Source of the DNA: Chloroflexia bacterium | Lineage (GTDB): Bacteria; Chloroflexota; Chloroflexia; Thermomicrobiales; CFX8 | Assembly (NCBI GenBank): GCA_013696045.1 | Contig: JACCZH010000458.1 | Location: forward strand, 1-9,043 | DNA length: 9,043 bases | Reading direction: 5' to 3' | Shown here: positions 1 to 6,745 of the stretch, piece after piece | Numbering within the stretch: the first letter of the stretch is position 1 | Layout: the number at the start of each line of letters is the position of its first letter | Notes under the pieces: generated by a model | The model's database searches: none | What the model saw: the letters and a program-made list of their open reading frames with translations, nothing else | Told to the model about the DNA's origin: nothing | Position numbers and translations under genes: made by a program

Positions 1-1437
1 ACGAACCTGGTGACACCAATCGCGACGGCTATGCTGGACTCCGTGCCGATGGTGGCCATTACCGGCCAGGTGGGGCAGGCCGTGATCGGCACTGACGCCT
101 TCCAGGAAATTGACATTACCGGCATCACCATTCCCATCACCAAGCACAACTTTCTTATAAGGAGTGTCGCTGACATTGGCCCGACCATTCAGAAAGCGTT
201 CCACCTGGCCAGCACCGGTCGGCCCGGGCCAGTGCTGGTTGACATCCCCAAGGATGTGTTGCTCGCGGCGGGTGAGCTGACACCAAACACCAAGCTCGAC
301 ATGCCGGGCTACCGGCCGACAACGACGCCGCACCGGCGCCAGATCCGTCTGGCGGCCGAGGAGATTCGCAAGAGCAACAAGCCCCTGATTCTGGCGGGCC
401 ACGGTATCCTGATATCGAGTGCGTCGGATGAACTCACTACCTTGGTTGAAAAGGCTGAGATCCCTGTCGGTTTAACCTTGCTCGGCATCGGGGGATTTCC
501 ACAATCTCACCAGTTGTGTTTGGGCATGGTCGGGATGCATGGATTTGCGCACGCCAACCGCGCCATTCATGAGGCCGACCTGATCATTGGCGTTGGGATG
601 CGTTTCGATGACCGGGTCACCGGGAAACTCTCAGAGTTTGCGCCCAATGCGCGTTTCATTCATATAGACATTGATCCGGCGGAGATCGGCAAGAACATCG
701 TCCCGAATGTCCCGGTCGTCGGAGACGCGCGCCAGGCCCTGAGAATGCTTGCTGATGAGCTTGAGCCGTTGACCCACGAGGATTGGCTAGCTGAGATTGA
801 CGAGTGGCGCAGGGTTCCCGCGTACCGCATTCGACCCAGCCGCGATCTGGGTCCACAGTATGTGATGGAACGGCTTCACCACCTGACCAAAGGCAACGCG
901 GTCGTGACGACCGATGTCGGTCAGCATCAGATGTGGGCTGCGCAGTTCTATAAATGTGATCATCCGAACAACTGGGTCTCGTCTGGCGGTCTCGGCACTA
1001 TGGGTTATGGTGTGCCCTCGGCTCTGGGTGCGGCGCTTGGCCGGCCGGAGGCGGAGGTTTGGTCGATTGTTGGTGACGGTGGCGTGCAGATGACGCTATT
1101 TGAGTTCGCGACGTTGGTGCAGGAGAATGCCAACGTGAAGATTGGCATCATCAACAACGGCTATCTCGGGATGGTGCGCCAGTGGCAACAGTTGTTTCAC
1201 GACCGAAACTATTCGCAAACGCTGATTAGCGGCCCGGATTTTGTGGCGCTTGGCACTGCCTACGGCATTCCATCACGCAAAGTCGAGCGTCGTGAAGAAG
1301 TCGATGAGGCGATCAAGTGGGCAAGTGGCATCAATGGTCCTGTCTTGATCGAGTTCGTCGTCGGGCAAGAGGAAAACGTTTACCCGATGATCCCATCCGG
1401 CGCTTCCTTCCGCGAGCTTATCGAGGAAGGGGTGTAG
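1..1437 (+). CDS. ilvB: Acetolactate (acetohydroxyacid) synthase large, catalytic subunit, 5'-truncated by window edge
   Basis: This ThDP-dependent enzyme condenses two pyruvates to acetolactate, or pyruvate and 2-oxobutyrate to acetohydroxybutyrate, the first shared step of branched-chain amino acid synthesis. The frame is open from base 1 and begins TNLVTPIATAMLDSVPM, which matches the family's GATNLVT...DSVP segment. The GTG at base 10 is therefore internal, and about 85-90 N-terminal residues, including the catalytic Glu region, lie outside the window. About 478 residues are visible: the end of the PYR domain, the central FAD-binding domain, and the PP domain. The PP domain carries the ThDP/Mg motif, GDGG at bases 1072-1083, with NN at 1153-1158 about 26 residues later, then GYLGMVRQWQ. 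It ends at TAG 1435-1437, four bases before ilvN, so translational coupling is likely. FAD and ThDP binding are inferred from family membership. Any leader control would lie upstream of the window. Confidence 0.97.
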   Translation, partial: TNLVTPIATAMLDSVPMVAITGQVGQAVIGTDAFQEIDITGITIPITKHNFLIRSVADIGPTIQKAFHLASTGRPGPVLVDIPKDVLLAAGELTPNTKLDMPGYRPTTTPHRRQIRLAAEEIRKSNKPLILAGHGILISSASDELTTLVEKAEIPVGLTLLGIGGFPQSHQLCLGMVGMHGFAHANRAIHEADLIIGVGMRFDDRVTGKLSEFAPNARFIHIDIDPAEIGKNIVPNVPVVGDARQALRMLADELEPLTHEDWLAEIDEWRRVPAYRIRPSRDLGPQYVMERLHHLTKGNAVVTTDVGQHQMWAAQFYKCDHPNNWVSSGGLGTMGYGVPSALGAALGRPEAEVWSIVGDGGVQMTLFEFATLVQENANVKIGIINNGYLGMVRQWQQLFHDRNYSQTLISGPDFVALGTAYGIPSRKVERREEVDEAIKWASGINGPVLIEFVVGQEENVYPMIPSGASFRELIEEGV

Positions 1438-1441
1438 CCTG

Positions 1442-1972
1442 ATGGCAGCAAACATGCACACCATCGTCGTCATGGTGGAGAATCACCCGGGCGTCTTGAA
1501 CCGCGTCATGAGCCTCTTCCGGCAGCGCAGCTTCAATATCGAGTCGGTCTCGGTCGGGCATACCGAGACAGCGGGAATCTCGCGCATGACCTTCGTTCTG
1601 GAAGGGGACGATCGCATCACCGAGCAGGTTATCAAGCAGTTGTATAAGTTGCTCGAGGTCATCAAGGTCACTGATGTGACCGGCGAGAACCTGATTCAGC
1701 GCGAGCTGGCGTTAATTAAAGTGGCGGCGACCGACCGCACGCGCGCGGATATTATGCGGATCGCGGGTGACATTTACCGGGCGCGCGTCGTTGATGCTTC
1801 GCCCGACGCGCTGATCCTGGAGGCTACTGGGCCGGCGGAGAAAATTGACGCTCTGCTGACGATGATCCGTCCATATGGTATTAAGGAAGTTGCGCGAACC
1901 GGTGCGGTTGCAATGGTGCGCGGAAGTGAAGCGAGCGGGATCTCTCTCGTTCGCCATGAATCAGTGGCGTAA
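1442..1972 (+). CDS. ilvN: Acetolactate synthase small, regulatory subunit
   Basis: This is the regulatory subunit of acetohydroxyacid synthase; in the family it activates the large subunit and carries valine feedback inhibition. The 176-aa product is a normal length for the long bacterial form. Residues 5-80 form an ACT domain with the signature ENHPGVLNRVMSLFRQRSFN (13-32), and residues about 85-160 form the C-terminal small-subunit domain (RELALIKV...). A strong Shine-Dalgarno run, GAGGAAGGGG, sits at 1423-1432, nine bases before the ATG at 1442, inside the end of ilvB. A second in-frame ATG at 1454 (M5) is possible but worse placed. Valine sensitivity cannot be decided from sequence, although N14 and G17 of the effector-binding loop are present. 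The last 15 or so residues are an unstructured tail of the kind that varies within the family. Confidence 0.96.
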   Translation: MAANMHTIVVMVENHPGVLNRVMSLFRQRSFNIESVSVGHTETAGISRMTFVLEGDDRITEQVIKQLYKLLEVIKVTDVTGENLIQRELALIKVAATDRTRADIMRIAGDIYRARVVDASPDALILEATGPAEKIDALLTMIRPYGIKEVARTGAVAMVRGSEASGISLVRHESVA

Positions 1973-2017
1973 CACAGTATGACGCCGCGAGATTGAGGGA
2001 AGCAGGGGTTACCACCA

Positions 2018-3025
2018 TTGGCGAAGATCTATTACGAGGATGATGTTACGACAGGCGTTCTTGAGGGTAAAACGATTGCTGTCCTTGGCTACGGCAGCCA
2101 GGGACACGCGCACGCCTTGAACCTGCATGAGTCGGGTCACCACGTGATCGTGGGACTTTACGAGGGCAGCAAATCCTGGGCGAAAGCTGAAGAGCAGGGC
2201 CTTACCGTCAAGACGAGCGAGGAAGCGGTCAGGGACGCCGACATCATTATGGTGCTGGTGCCGGACCACATTCAGAAACGGTTGTACAACGAGTCGATTG
2301 CCCCGAATCTTACTGAGAGCAAAACCCTGATGTTTGCGCACGGTTTTAACATCCATTTCAAGCACATCAATCCGCCGGATAACATTGACGTCACCATGAT
2401 TGCGCCTAAAGGTCCAGGCCACATTCTGCGCGACACATATGTCTCGGGAGTTGGTATCCCCGCGCTTCTGGCGGTTCATCAGGATGTCAGTGGCAATGCC
2501 AAGGAGATCGCGCTCGGCTACGCCCAGGGTATTGGCTCCGCCCGTGCCGGGGTGCTGGAGACGACGTTCAAGGAGGAGACCGAGACTGATCTCTTCGGCG
2601 AGCAAGTCGTCCTGTGTGGCGGAGTAACATCCCTGGTACAGGCTGCTTTTGAGACGCTGGTTGAGGCTGACTACCAGCCTGAGATTGCGTACTTCGAAGT
2701 GCTGCACGAGTTGAAGCTCATCGTCGACCTGATGTACGAGGGCGGCATCAAGTACATGCGCTATTCGGTGAGTGATACTGCGGAGTACGGTGACTACACA
2801 TCCGGGCCGCGGGTTATTGACGACCGGGTGCGGGCGACGATGCGCCAGATTCTCGGCGACATTCAATCAGGCGAGTTTGCCAACGAGTGGATTGCTGAAA
2901 ATGAGAACGGACGCGGCGCGTTCATGAAGATGCGCCAGCAGGCGAACGATCATCAGATCGAGCAAGTCGGCGAAGAGCTGCGTGGCATGATGAGCTGGCT
3001 TCAAAAGCGTGAAATTCCGAGTTAG
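2018..3025 (+). CDS. ilvC: Ketol-acid reductoisomerase, class I (short form)
   Basis: This enzyme converts acetolactate or acetohydroxybutyrate to the dihydroxy acid by Mg-dependent alkyl migration and NAD(P)H reduction, the step after IlvBN. The 335 aa fit class I. The N-terminal Rossmann fold has GYGSQG (24-29) and the cofactor loop GLYEGSKSW (46-54). H108 lies in FAHGFNIHF. The metal ligands are D191 and E195 (DLFGEQ) and E227 and E231 (FEVLHELK), with SDTAEYG at 252-258 for substrate binding. The start is TTG at 2018: an in-frame TGA lies at 1994-1996, no ATG or GTG lies between, AGGGG at 2004-2008 is nine bases upstream, and MAKIYYEDD is the family's usual N-terminus. The gene is 45 bases behind ilvN and in the same operon. 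Cofactor preference is uncertain because the usual loop Arg is Tyr48-Glu49 here. Confidence 0.97.
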   Translation: MAKIYYEDDVTTGVLEGKTIAVLGYGSQGHAHALNLHESGHHVIVGLYEGSKSWAKAEEQGLTVKTSEEAVRDADIIMVLVPDHIQKRLYNESIAPNLTESKTLMFAHGFNIHFKHINPPDNIDVTMIAPKGPGHILRDTYVSGVGIPALLAVHQDVSGNAKEIALGYAQGIGSARAGVLETTFKEETETDLFGEQVVLCGGVTSLVQAAFETLVEADYQPEIAYFEVLHELKLIVDLMYEGGIKYMRYSVSDTAEYGDYTSGPRVIDDRVRATMRQILGDIQSGEFANEWIAENENGRGAFMKMRQQANDHQIEQVGEELRGMMSWLQKREIPS

Positions 3026-3073
3026 CAACCGTTAGAACGGCAAAAGTCTGAAGCTATTGAGCAGGCGTGACGG

Positions 3074-3098
3074 GGTCGTGCCGCGCGAAGCGGCGACC
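3074..3098 (+). other. GC-rich hairpin after ilvC
   Basis: GGTCG (3074-3078) pairs with CGACC (3094-3098) and CCGC (3081-3084) pairs with GCGG (3090-3093). This gives a 9-bp stem with a two-base bulge and the loop GCGAA. It lies 48 bases after the ilvC stop, between the operon and the rpsO promoter candidate, where an end-of-operon terminator would be expected. No T-run follows (TTCCGTGTAATCC), so it could be a weak or Rho-assisted terminator or an mRNA 3'-end stabiliser. Some read-through into rpsO is possible. Confidence 0.4.
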
Positions 3099-3123
3099 TT
3101 CCGTGTAATCCTGATATGTTCAT

Positions 3124-3153
3124 TTGGCGATTAGCGCGCCGCTTTGTTATGAT
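3124..3153 (+). promoter_or_regulatory. Candidate sigma70-type promoter for rpsO
   Basis: The -35 box is TTGGCG (3124-3129, 4 of 6 to consensus). After an 18-base spacer comes the -10 box TATGAT (3148-3153, 5 of 6). Predicted transcription would start near 3160, leaving a leader of about 55 bases before the rpsO ATG at 3215. The position after the ilvC hairpin and before rpsO supports it. It also argues against any protein start upstream of 3160. It was found by eye only. Confidence 0.5.
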
Positions 3154-3214
3154 TCTCAAGTTACAATCGTGCGTTATCGACCATGACTGGTGTGGTGAGG
3201 GAGGCCCGGGGCGG

Positions 3215-3484
3215 ATGGCGCTTCAAAAGGTACAAAAGGATGACATCATCCAATCCTACAAGACCCATGAATCCGACACGGGGTCGCCGGAGGTTCAGAT
3301 TGCGATCTTAACGGAGCGCATTAATTTGCTGATTGAGCACTTGCGTGAGCATCAGCATGACCATCACTCGAGGCGTGGTCTTCTAAAGCTGGTCGGACGG
3401 CGTCGCCGTTTGCTGGCCTATCTGAGTAAGAATGATGTTGGACGCTATCGTTCCACTATTGAGCGTCTGGGTCTGCGCCGGTAA
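3215..3484 (+). CDS. rpsO: 30S ribosomal protein S15
   Basis: S15 is a primary 16S rRNA binding protein that nucleates assembly of the platform of the small subunit. The 89-aa product starting [15 protein letters not shown] matches the family end to end. It has the signature [20 protein letters not shown], the basic rRNA-binding segment [18 protein letters not shown], and the usual ending IERLGLRR. The frame is open upstream to an ATG at 3116, but those 33 extra residues have no counterpart in S15 and would overlap the promoter candidate. The ATG at 3215 has GAGGGAGG (3197-3204) ten bases upstream, so it is chosen. It is followed by a strong intrinsic terminator and then pnp, the classical bacterial order. 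In other bacteria S15 can repress its own translation; I could not identify such a site here. Confidence 0.97.
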   Translation: MALQKVQKDDIIQSYKTHESDTGSPEVQIAILTERINLLIEHLREHQHDHHSRRGLLKLVGRRRRLLAYLSKNDVGRYRSTIERLGLRR

Positions 3485-3546
3485 TTTGTTGCCAGCCCCT
3501 GTGACGTTATTTCCCCGCGTTCCTACGTCAAGTAGCATGGTTTGCG

Positions 3547-3579
3547 AACCCAGGGATTAGCCCTGGGTTTTCGCTTTTT
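3547..3579 (+). terminator. Intrinsic terminator after rpsO
   Basis: AACCCAGGG (3547-3555) and CCCTGGGTT (3561-3569) form a perfect 9-bp stem with the loop ATTAG, followed directly by TTCGCTTTTT. It is 62 bases after the rpsO stop. It should end or attenuate transcription between rpsO and pnp, so pnp either depends on read-through or has its own promoter. Confidence 0.9.
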
Positions 3580-3596
3580 AATGATGGTTCTACGGA

Positions 3597-3782
3597 AGGG
3601 GGTCGCCGGGAAAACATTCCGGACATCGGAGACAATACCTTGCTGTCGTCTGGTGCGAGTCGGGTATTGGAGTGTGATGGGGGCAAGCCGCCGCCACACT
3701 CCAGTTCCTGGCCCGCGAAGCGACACACAACACAGTACGATGCTCGCGTGAGCATCTGATTGCATTACAGACAGGGATATGA
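3597..3782 (+). promoter_or_regulatory. Structured 5' leader of pnp
   Basis: The roughly 200 bases between the rpsO terminator and pnp show no credible gene but contain three inverted repeats. CAATACC (3633-3639) pairs with GGTATTG (3663-3669). TGGAGTGTG (3668-3676) pairs with CACACTCCA (3695-3703), 9 bp perfect with a G/C-rich loop that can pair further. GATGCTC (3739-3745) pairs with GAGCATC (3750-3756), 7 bp with the loop GCGT. In Enterobacteria the pnp leader forms a long stem that is cut by RNase III and then degraded by PNPase as autoregulation. The layout here fits such control, but that is inference; I recognise no known riboswitch. A weak promoter-like pair (TTGCTG 3640, TATTGG 3665, 19-base spacer) is not convincing. 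Confidence 0.5.
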
Positions 3783-6167
3783 ATGAACGACAATATCGCA
3801 GGCAGGACCAATCAGGATAATTTACCCGAGATCGTCGAAGAGCGGGTTGAAATCGGCGGACGCGACCTCGTCTTTGAAGTCGGCAGATTGGCCGGCCTCG
3901 CTGATGGCGCCGTAACCGTGCATTACGGCGATACCCTTGTGCTCTCAACTGCGCAGTCGTCGTCGGAGCCGCGGGAGGGCATTGACTTTTTCCCTCTGAC
4001 CGTTGACTACGAAGAACGGATGTTTGCGGCCGGCAAGATCCCAGGTGGTTTCATTAAGCGTGAAGGCCGTCCATCAGAGCACGCAGTCTTGTCAGCACGC
4101 CTTACTGACCGGCCGATCCGACCCCTGTTCCCGAAGGGGTTCCGCAACGATGTCCAGCTCATTACCACTGTGTTCTCAACGGACCAGCAGAATGATCCGG
4201 ACATCCTCTCAATCAATGGCGCGTCAACTGCCCTGACGATCTCGTCGATCCCCTTCCAGGGCCCGGTGGCGGGCGTGCGCATGGGCTACGCTGATGGTCA
4301 GCTCATTGTCAACCCCACCCACGATCAGATTGTCTCGGGCCAAATGGCGATTGTCGTGGCTGGCACGGCAGACGCGATCATGATGGTCGAGGGCGAGGGT
4401 TCCGAAGTATCAGAAGCCATTCTGGTTGATGCCATTGCGAAGGCACATGACGAGATCAAGAAGATCGTACAGGCACAGCTCCGGTTGCAGGAGCGCGTAG
4501 GCAAAGTCAAGAAGGAATTTACGCCTCCGGCGAAAGATGAAACTTTCGGAGCCGCGATACGCGACTTCATCGGCGACCGCCTTGACAGCGCACTGTACAA
4601 CGCTGACAAGGCAGCCCGTTCCGAGGCAACTGACGCGCTGAAGCGTGAGGTGGTGACACACTTCGTTGCTCTGGCCGAACAAGCCGGACAGGATGCAGGC
4701 GCAGCGAAGAAGGCATACGGGAACGCCTTCGACGATCTCGTGAAGGAACGAGTCCGGAACGCCATCCTCAAGGAGAACTACCGCCCGGATGGGCGCACGC
4801 CGACCGAGATTCGACCGATCTGGTCTCAGGTCGGATTCTTACCACGTACCCACGGCTCGGCAATCTTCACCCGTGGCCAGACGCAGGTCGTGAGCGTTGC
4901 GACGTTGGGATCGACCAAAGAAGATCAGATGCTCGATAACATCAGTCTTGAGACGTCGAAGCGCTACATGCACCACTACAACTTCCCTCCATACAGCGTT
5001 GGTGAGGCTCGCTTCATGCGCGGCCCGTCACGCCGGGACATCGGGCACGGCGCCCTTGCGGAGCGTGCGCTGGTTCCAGTGCTTCCGAAGCAGGAAGACT
5101 TCCCCTACGTCTTGCGTGTGGTGTCGGAGGTTGTGTCATCAAATGGCTCGTCTTCGATGGCCAGCGTCTGTGGCAGCACGCTCTCGTTGCTTGATGCCGG
5201 CGTGCCAATCAAGGCGATGGTTGCTGGCGTCGCCATGGGTCTTGTGACAGATGGCGACGGCAACTACACCATTCTGACGGACATTCAGGGCATGGAAGAC
5301 TTCCTTGGTGATATGGACTTCAAGGTAGCCGGTACCCGTGAGGGCATCACTGCCATCCAGATGGACATCAAGGTACGCGGCATCACAGCCGACATCATGC
5401 GTGAGGCTCTTGACCGGGCGCACGAAGGCCGGATGCACATTCTCAGCCGTATGGAGGAAACCACCTCCTCGCCGCGTGAAGTGCGCTCGGAATTCGCCCC
5501 GAGCATCGAGGTTGTGAAGATCAAGTCGGACCAGATCGGTGCTGTTATCGGCCCCGGTGGCAAGAACATCCGTGCCATTCAGGAGCTCTCAGGCGCGAAG
5601 ATCGACATCGAGGAAGATGGCACGATTTACGTGTCGGCCGTCGGCCATGAGGCAACGTCCCTGGCGATCGAAGAGATTCGACGCATTACCTACGTTCCCA
5701 ACGTTGGTGACAAGCTGCATGGCAAGGTCAAGACGATCATCCCGGTCGGTGCATTCGTTGAGATTGCTCCGGGCAAGGATGGGTTCGTTCACATCTCGCA
5801 GCTGACCCATCAGCGGTTGGAGCGCGTTGAGGATGCGGTTTCGGTGGGTGACGAAGTGGACGTCGTGGTTACCGAGATCCGGCCGGATGGCAAGATCAAC
5901 CTGTCACGGCGCGCCCTTCTTCCGCAGGAAGCTCCGGCAGGGGACCAGGGCGGCGGCAGTAGCAATGGAGGCGGCTCCAGCGGCGGTGGCCAACGTGGAT
6001 CCACACCCCAGCAGTCAGACCGCGACCGCAGTCCGCGACCGCAACAAGCGAGTGGCGGACGCCGGCCAGGTTACGTGGACGATCGTCCCGAGAGCCGGGA
6101 GAGCGGAAAGAGCCTGGACGCTGGCCGTCCGCGTGATTCACGCCGGCCGCCGTCTTCCGATAACTAA
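3783..6167 (+). CDS. pnp: Polyribonucleotide nucleotidyltransferase (PNPase)
   Basis: PNPase is a 3'-5' phosphorolytic exoribonuclease that releases nucleoside diphosphates from RNA and can also add 3' tails; it works as a ring-shaped trimer. The 794 residues show, in order: first RNase PH domain (about 20-150), helical domain (about 240-325), second RNase PH domain (about 335-550), KH domain with GPGG (590-593, following AVI), S1 domain (about 640-710), and a disordered tail (about 715-794). Active-site features include the phosphate-binding SSNGSSSMASVCG (452-464), GPSRRDIGHGALAERAL (414-430) and LGDMDFKVAGT (508-518). The ATG at 3783 is the first in-frame start after TGA 3780-3782, with AGGGA at 3773-3777. 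An ATG at 3779 is out of frame and stops after 13 codons. The tail is rich in Gly, Ser, Arg and Pro and makes the protein longer than the roughly 710-residue Gram-negative form. Confidence 0.98.
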   Translation: MNDNIAGRTNQDNLPEIVEERVEIGGRDLVFEVGRLAGLADGAVTVHYGDTLVLSTAQSSSEPREGIDFFPLTVDYEERMFAAGKIPGGFIKREGRPSEHAVLSARLTDRPIRPLFPKGFRNDVQLITTVFSTDQQNDPDILSINGASTALTISSIPFQGPVAGVRMGYADGQLIVNPTHDQIVSGQMAIVVAGTADAIMMVEGEGSEVSEAILVDAIAKAHDEIKKIVQAQLRLQERVGKVKKEFTPPAKDETFGAAIRDFIGDRLDSALYNADKAARSEATDALKREVVTHFVALAEQAGQDAGAAKKAYGNAFDDLVKERVRNAILKENYRPDGRTPTEIRPIWSQVGFLPRTHGSAIFTRGQTQVVSVATLGSTKEDQMLDNISLETSKRYMHHYNFPPYSVGEARFMRGPSRRDIGHGALAERALVPVLPKQEDFPYVLRVVSEVVSSNGSSSMASVCGSTLSLLDAGVPIKAMVAGVAMGLVTDGDGNYTILTDIQGMEDFLGDMDFKVAGTREGITAIQMDIKVRGITADIMREALDRAHEGRMHILSRMEETTSSPREVRSEFAPSIEVVKIKSDQIGAVIGPGGKNIRAIQELSGAKIDIEEDGTIYVSAVGHEATSLAIEEIRRITYVPNVGDKLHGKVKTIIPVGAFVEIAPGKDGFVHISQLTHQRLERVEDAVSVGDEVDVVVTEIRPDGKINLSRRALLPQEAPAGDQGGGSSNGGGSSGGGQRGSTPQQSDRDRSPRPQQASGGRRPGYVDDRPESRESGKSLDAGRPRDSRRPPSSDN

Positions 6168-6186
6168 GCTCCTCGAAGATTGAGAA

Positions 6187-6228
6187 GCGCCCCTTCCGGC
6201 ATTCCGCCGGAGGGGGCGTTTTGTTGTT
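6187..6228 (+). terminator. Intrinsic terminator after pnp
   Basis: CGCCCCTTCCGGC (6188-6200) pairs with GCCGGAGGGGGCG (6206-6218): 13 bp with one G-T wobble and the loop ATTCC. TTTTGTTGTT (6219-6228) follows. It begins 20 bases after the pnp stop and sits at the point where pnp converges with the minus-strand genes. The stop codon of the minus-strand membrane segment (6227-6229) falls in its T-tract. On the minus strand the same hairpin is not followed by a T-run, so it is probably one-directional. Confidence 0.93.
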
Positions 6229-6550
6229 ACAAAAACGCTCGCGACGCGAAGGAGCGGATCTCCTCCTGAAACGCAGTATCAACATTTGCCACGGCCATGA
6301 GGCCGAGCGGCAAGAGGCAACAACACACCAGCACTATGGCAGCCACAATACCCAGAATGATCCAGAGCGTCCGGTTCCCGCTCTCCGGCGGCACGCTGGT
6401 GACCGTAGGCTCATATAGCGGAGGCGCCGGATCCTGATAGCTGGGCAGCGCGGCAGGCGTGTCCTCTATGTGAAACTGCCGGGTCTCCGTGATGCTGGCA
6501 TCAGGTTGTTCTGGATACCCCGAATAACATGTGAATCGCTGTCGACGGGC
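6227..6550 (-). pseudogene. Out-of-frame C-terminal part of the zinc-ribbon gene: linker plus one membrane helix
   Basis: In the frame starting one base earlier than the zinc-ribbon codons, the minus strand is open from just after TGA (6553-6551) to TAA (6229-6227), with no good start codon of its own. It reads ...YSGYPEQPDASITE TRQFHIEDTPAALPSY..., a Pro-rich linker. The hydrophobic segment LWIILGIVAAIVLVCCCLLP follows, then a short tail VANVDTAFQEEIRSFASRAFL. Zinc ribbon, linker, helix is a common small-protein design, so this is read as the displaced 3' half of the upstream frame. Joining them needs one extra base, or a -1 shift, between 6550 and 6469; 6227-6711 is 485 bases, one short of 162 codons. 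The cause could be a real mutation, an assembly error or recoding. I see no obvious slippery heptamer. Confidence 0.65.
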
Positions 6551-6711
6551 TCACCAGAGTCTCCAACGCCAACCGGATCAGCTGAAGTTGGCTCAACAAC
6601 CGACGTTGCTTCGGTTGTTGGCGTGCCGCAGTTTGGGCAGTATCGATTCTCTGGCTGGAGGGCCGCGCCACACACCCGGCAGGTTCGTGACTGGTTCGGT
6701 TCTGGACGCAC
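6466..6711 (-). CDS. Zinc-ribbon protein, probably truncated by a frameshift
   Basis: The uninterrupted frame gives 81 residues from a GTG start. Two CxxC knuckles, C11-C14 (CRVC) and C25-C28 (CPNC), form a zinc-ribbon like those at the N-termini of many small bacterial membrane proteins of unknown role. Residues 30-60 are a Thr/Pro/Ser/Asp-rich linker. The start is supported by AGGGGG on the minus strand (6725-6720), eight bases upstream, and by an in-frame stop just before it. It begins 34 bases behind the flippase-like gene and is likely co-transcribed with it. The last 20 or so residues in this frame (HVIRGIQNNLMPASRRPGSF) look less natural than the overlapping neighbouring frame, which continues into a linker and membrane helix. 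I therefore think the intact protein was about 161 residues. The function is unknown. Confidence 0.7.
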   Translation of the reverse strand: MRPEPNQSRTCRVCGAALQPENRYCPNCGTPTTEATSVVEPTSADPVGVGDSGEPVDSDSHVIRGIQNNLMPASRRPGSFT

Positions 6712-6745
6712 GTTGTTACCCCCTATGGCTTGCCGTTACGTGATG

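Noticed and set aside
1979..1996. Five-codon upstream ORF (MTPRD) ending 21 bases before ilvC, in the ilvC frame
   Set aside because: There is no ribosome site in front of it and no regulatory codons for branched-chain residues, so it is probably chance.
2009..2866. 285-codon open frame antisense to ilvC
   Set aside because: It lies fully opposite a certain gene and shows no recognisable domain. It is a by-product of codon bias.
3116..3214. 33-residue N-terminal extension of S15 from an upstream ATG
   Set aside because: It has no match in the S15 family, it overlaps the candidate promoter, and the ATG at 3215 has a strong ribosome site and gives the normal 89-aa protein.
3779..3785. ATGAATG double start at pnp, with a similar arrangement at the ferredoxin start (8219-8213)
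   Set aside because: In both cases the first ATG is too close to the Shine-Dalgarno site and hits a stop within 5-13 codons. The second ATG gives the family-matching protein, and two occurrences are not a pattern.
3528..3948. Several overlapping open frames across the rpsO-pnp gap on both strands
   Set aside because: They run through the terminator and hairpins, none resembles a protein family, and none has convincing initiation signals.
4325..4771. 148-codon open frame antisense to pnp
   Set aside because: It is low-complexity Ala/Ser-rich sequence opposite a certain gene, with no supporting start signal.
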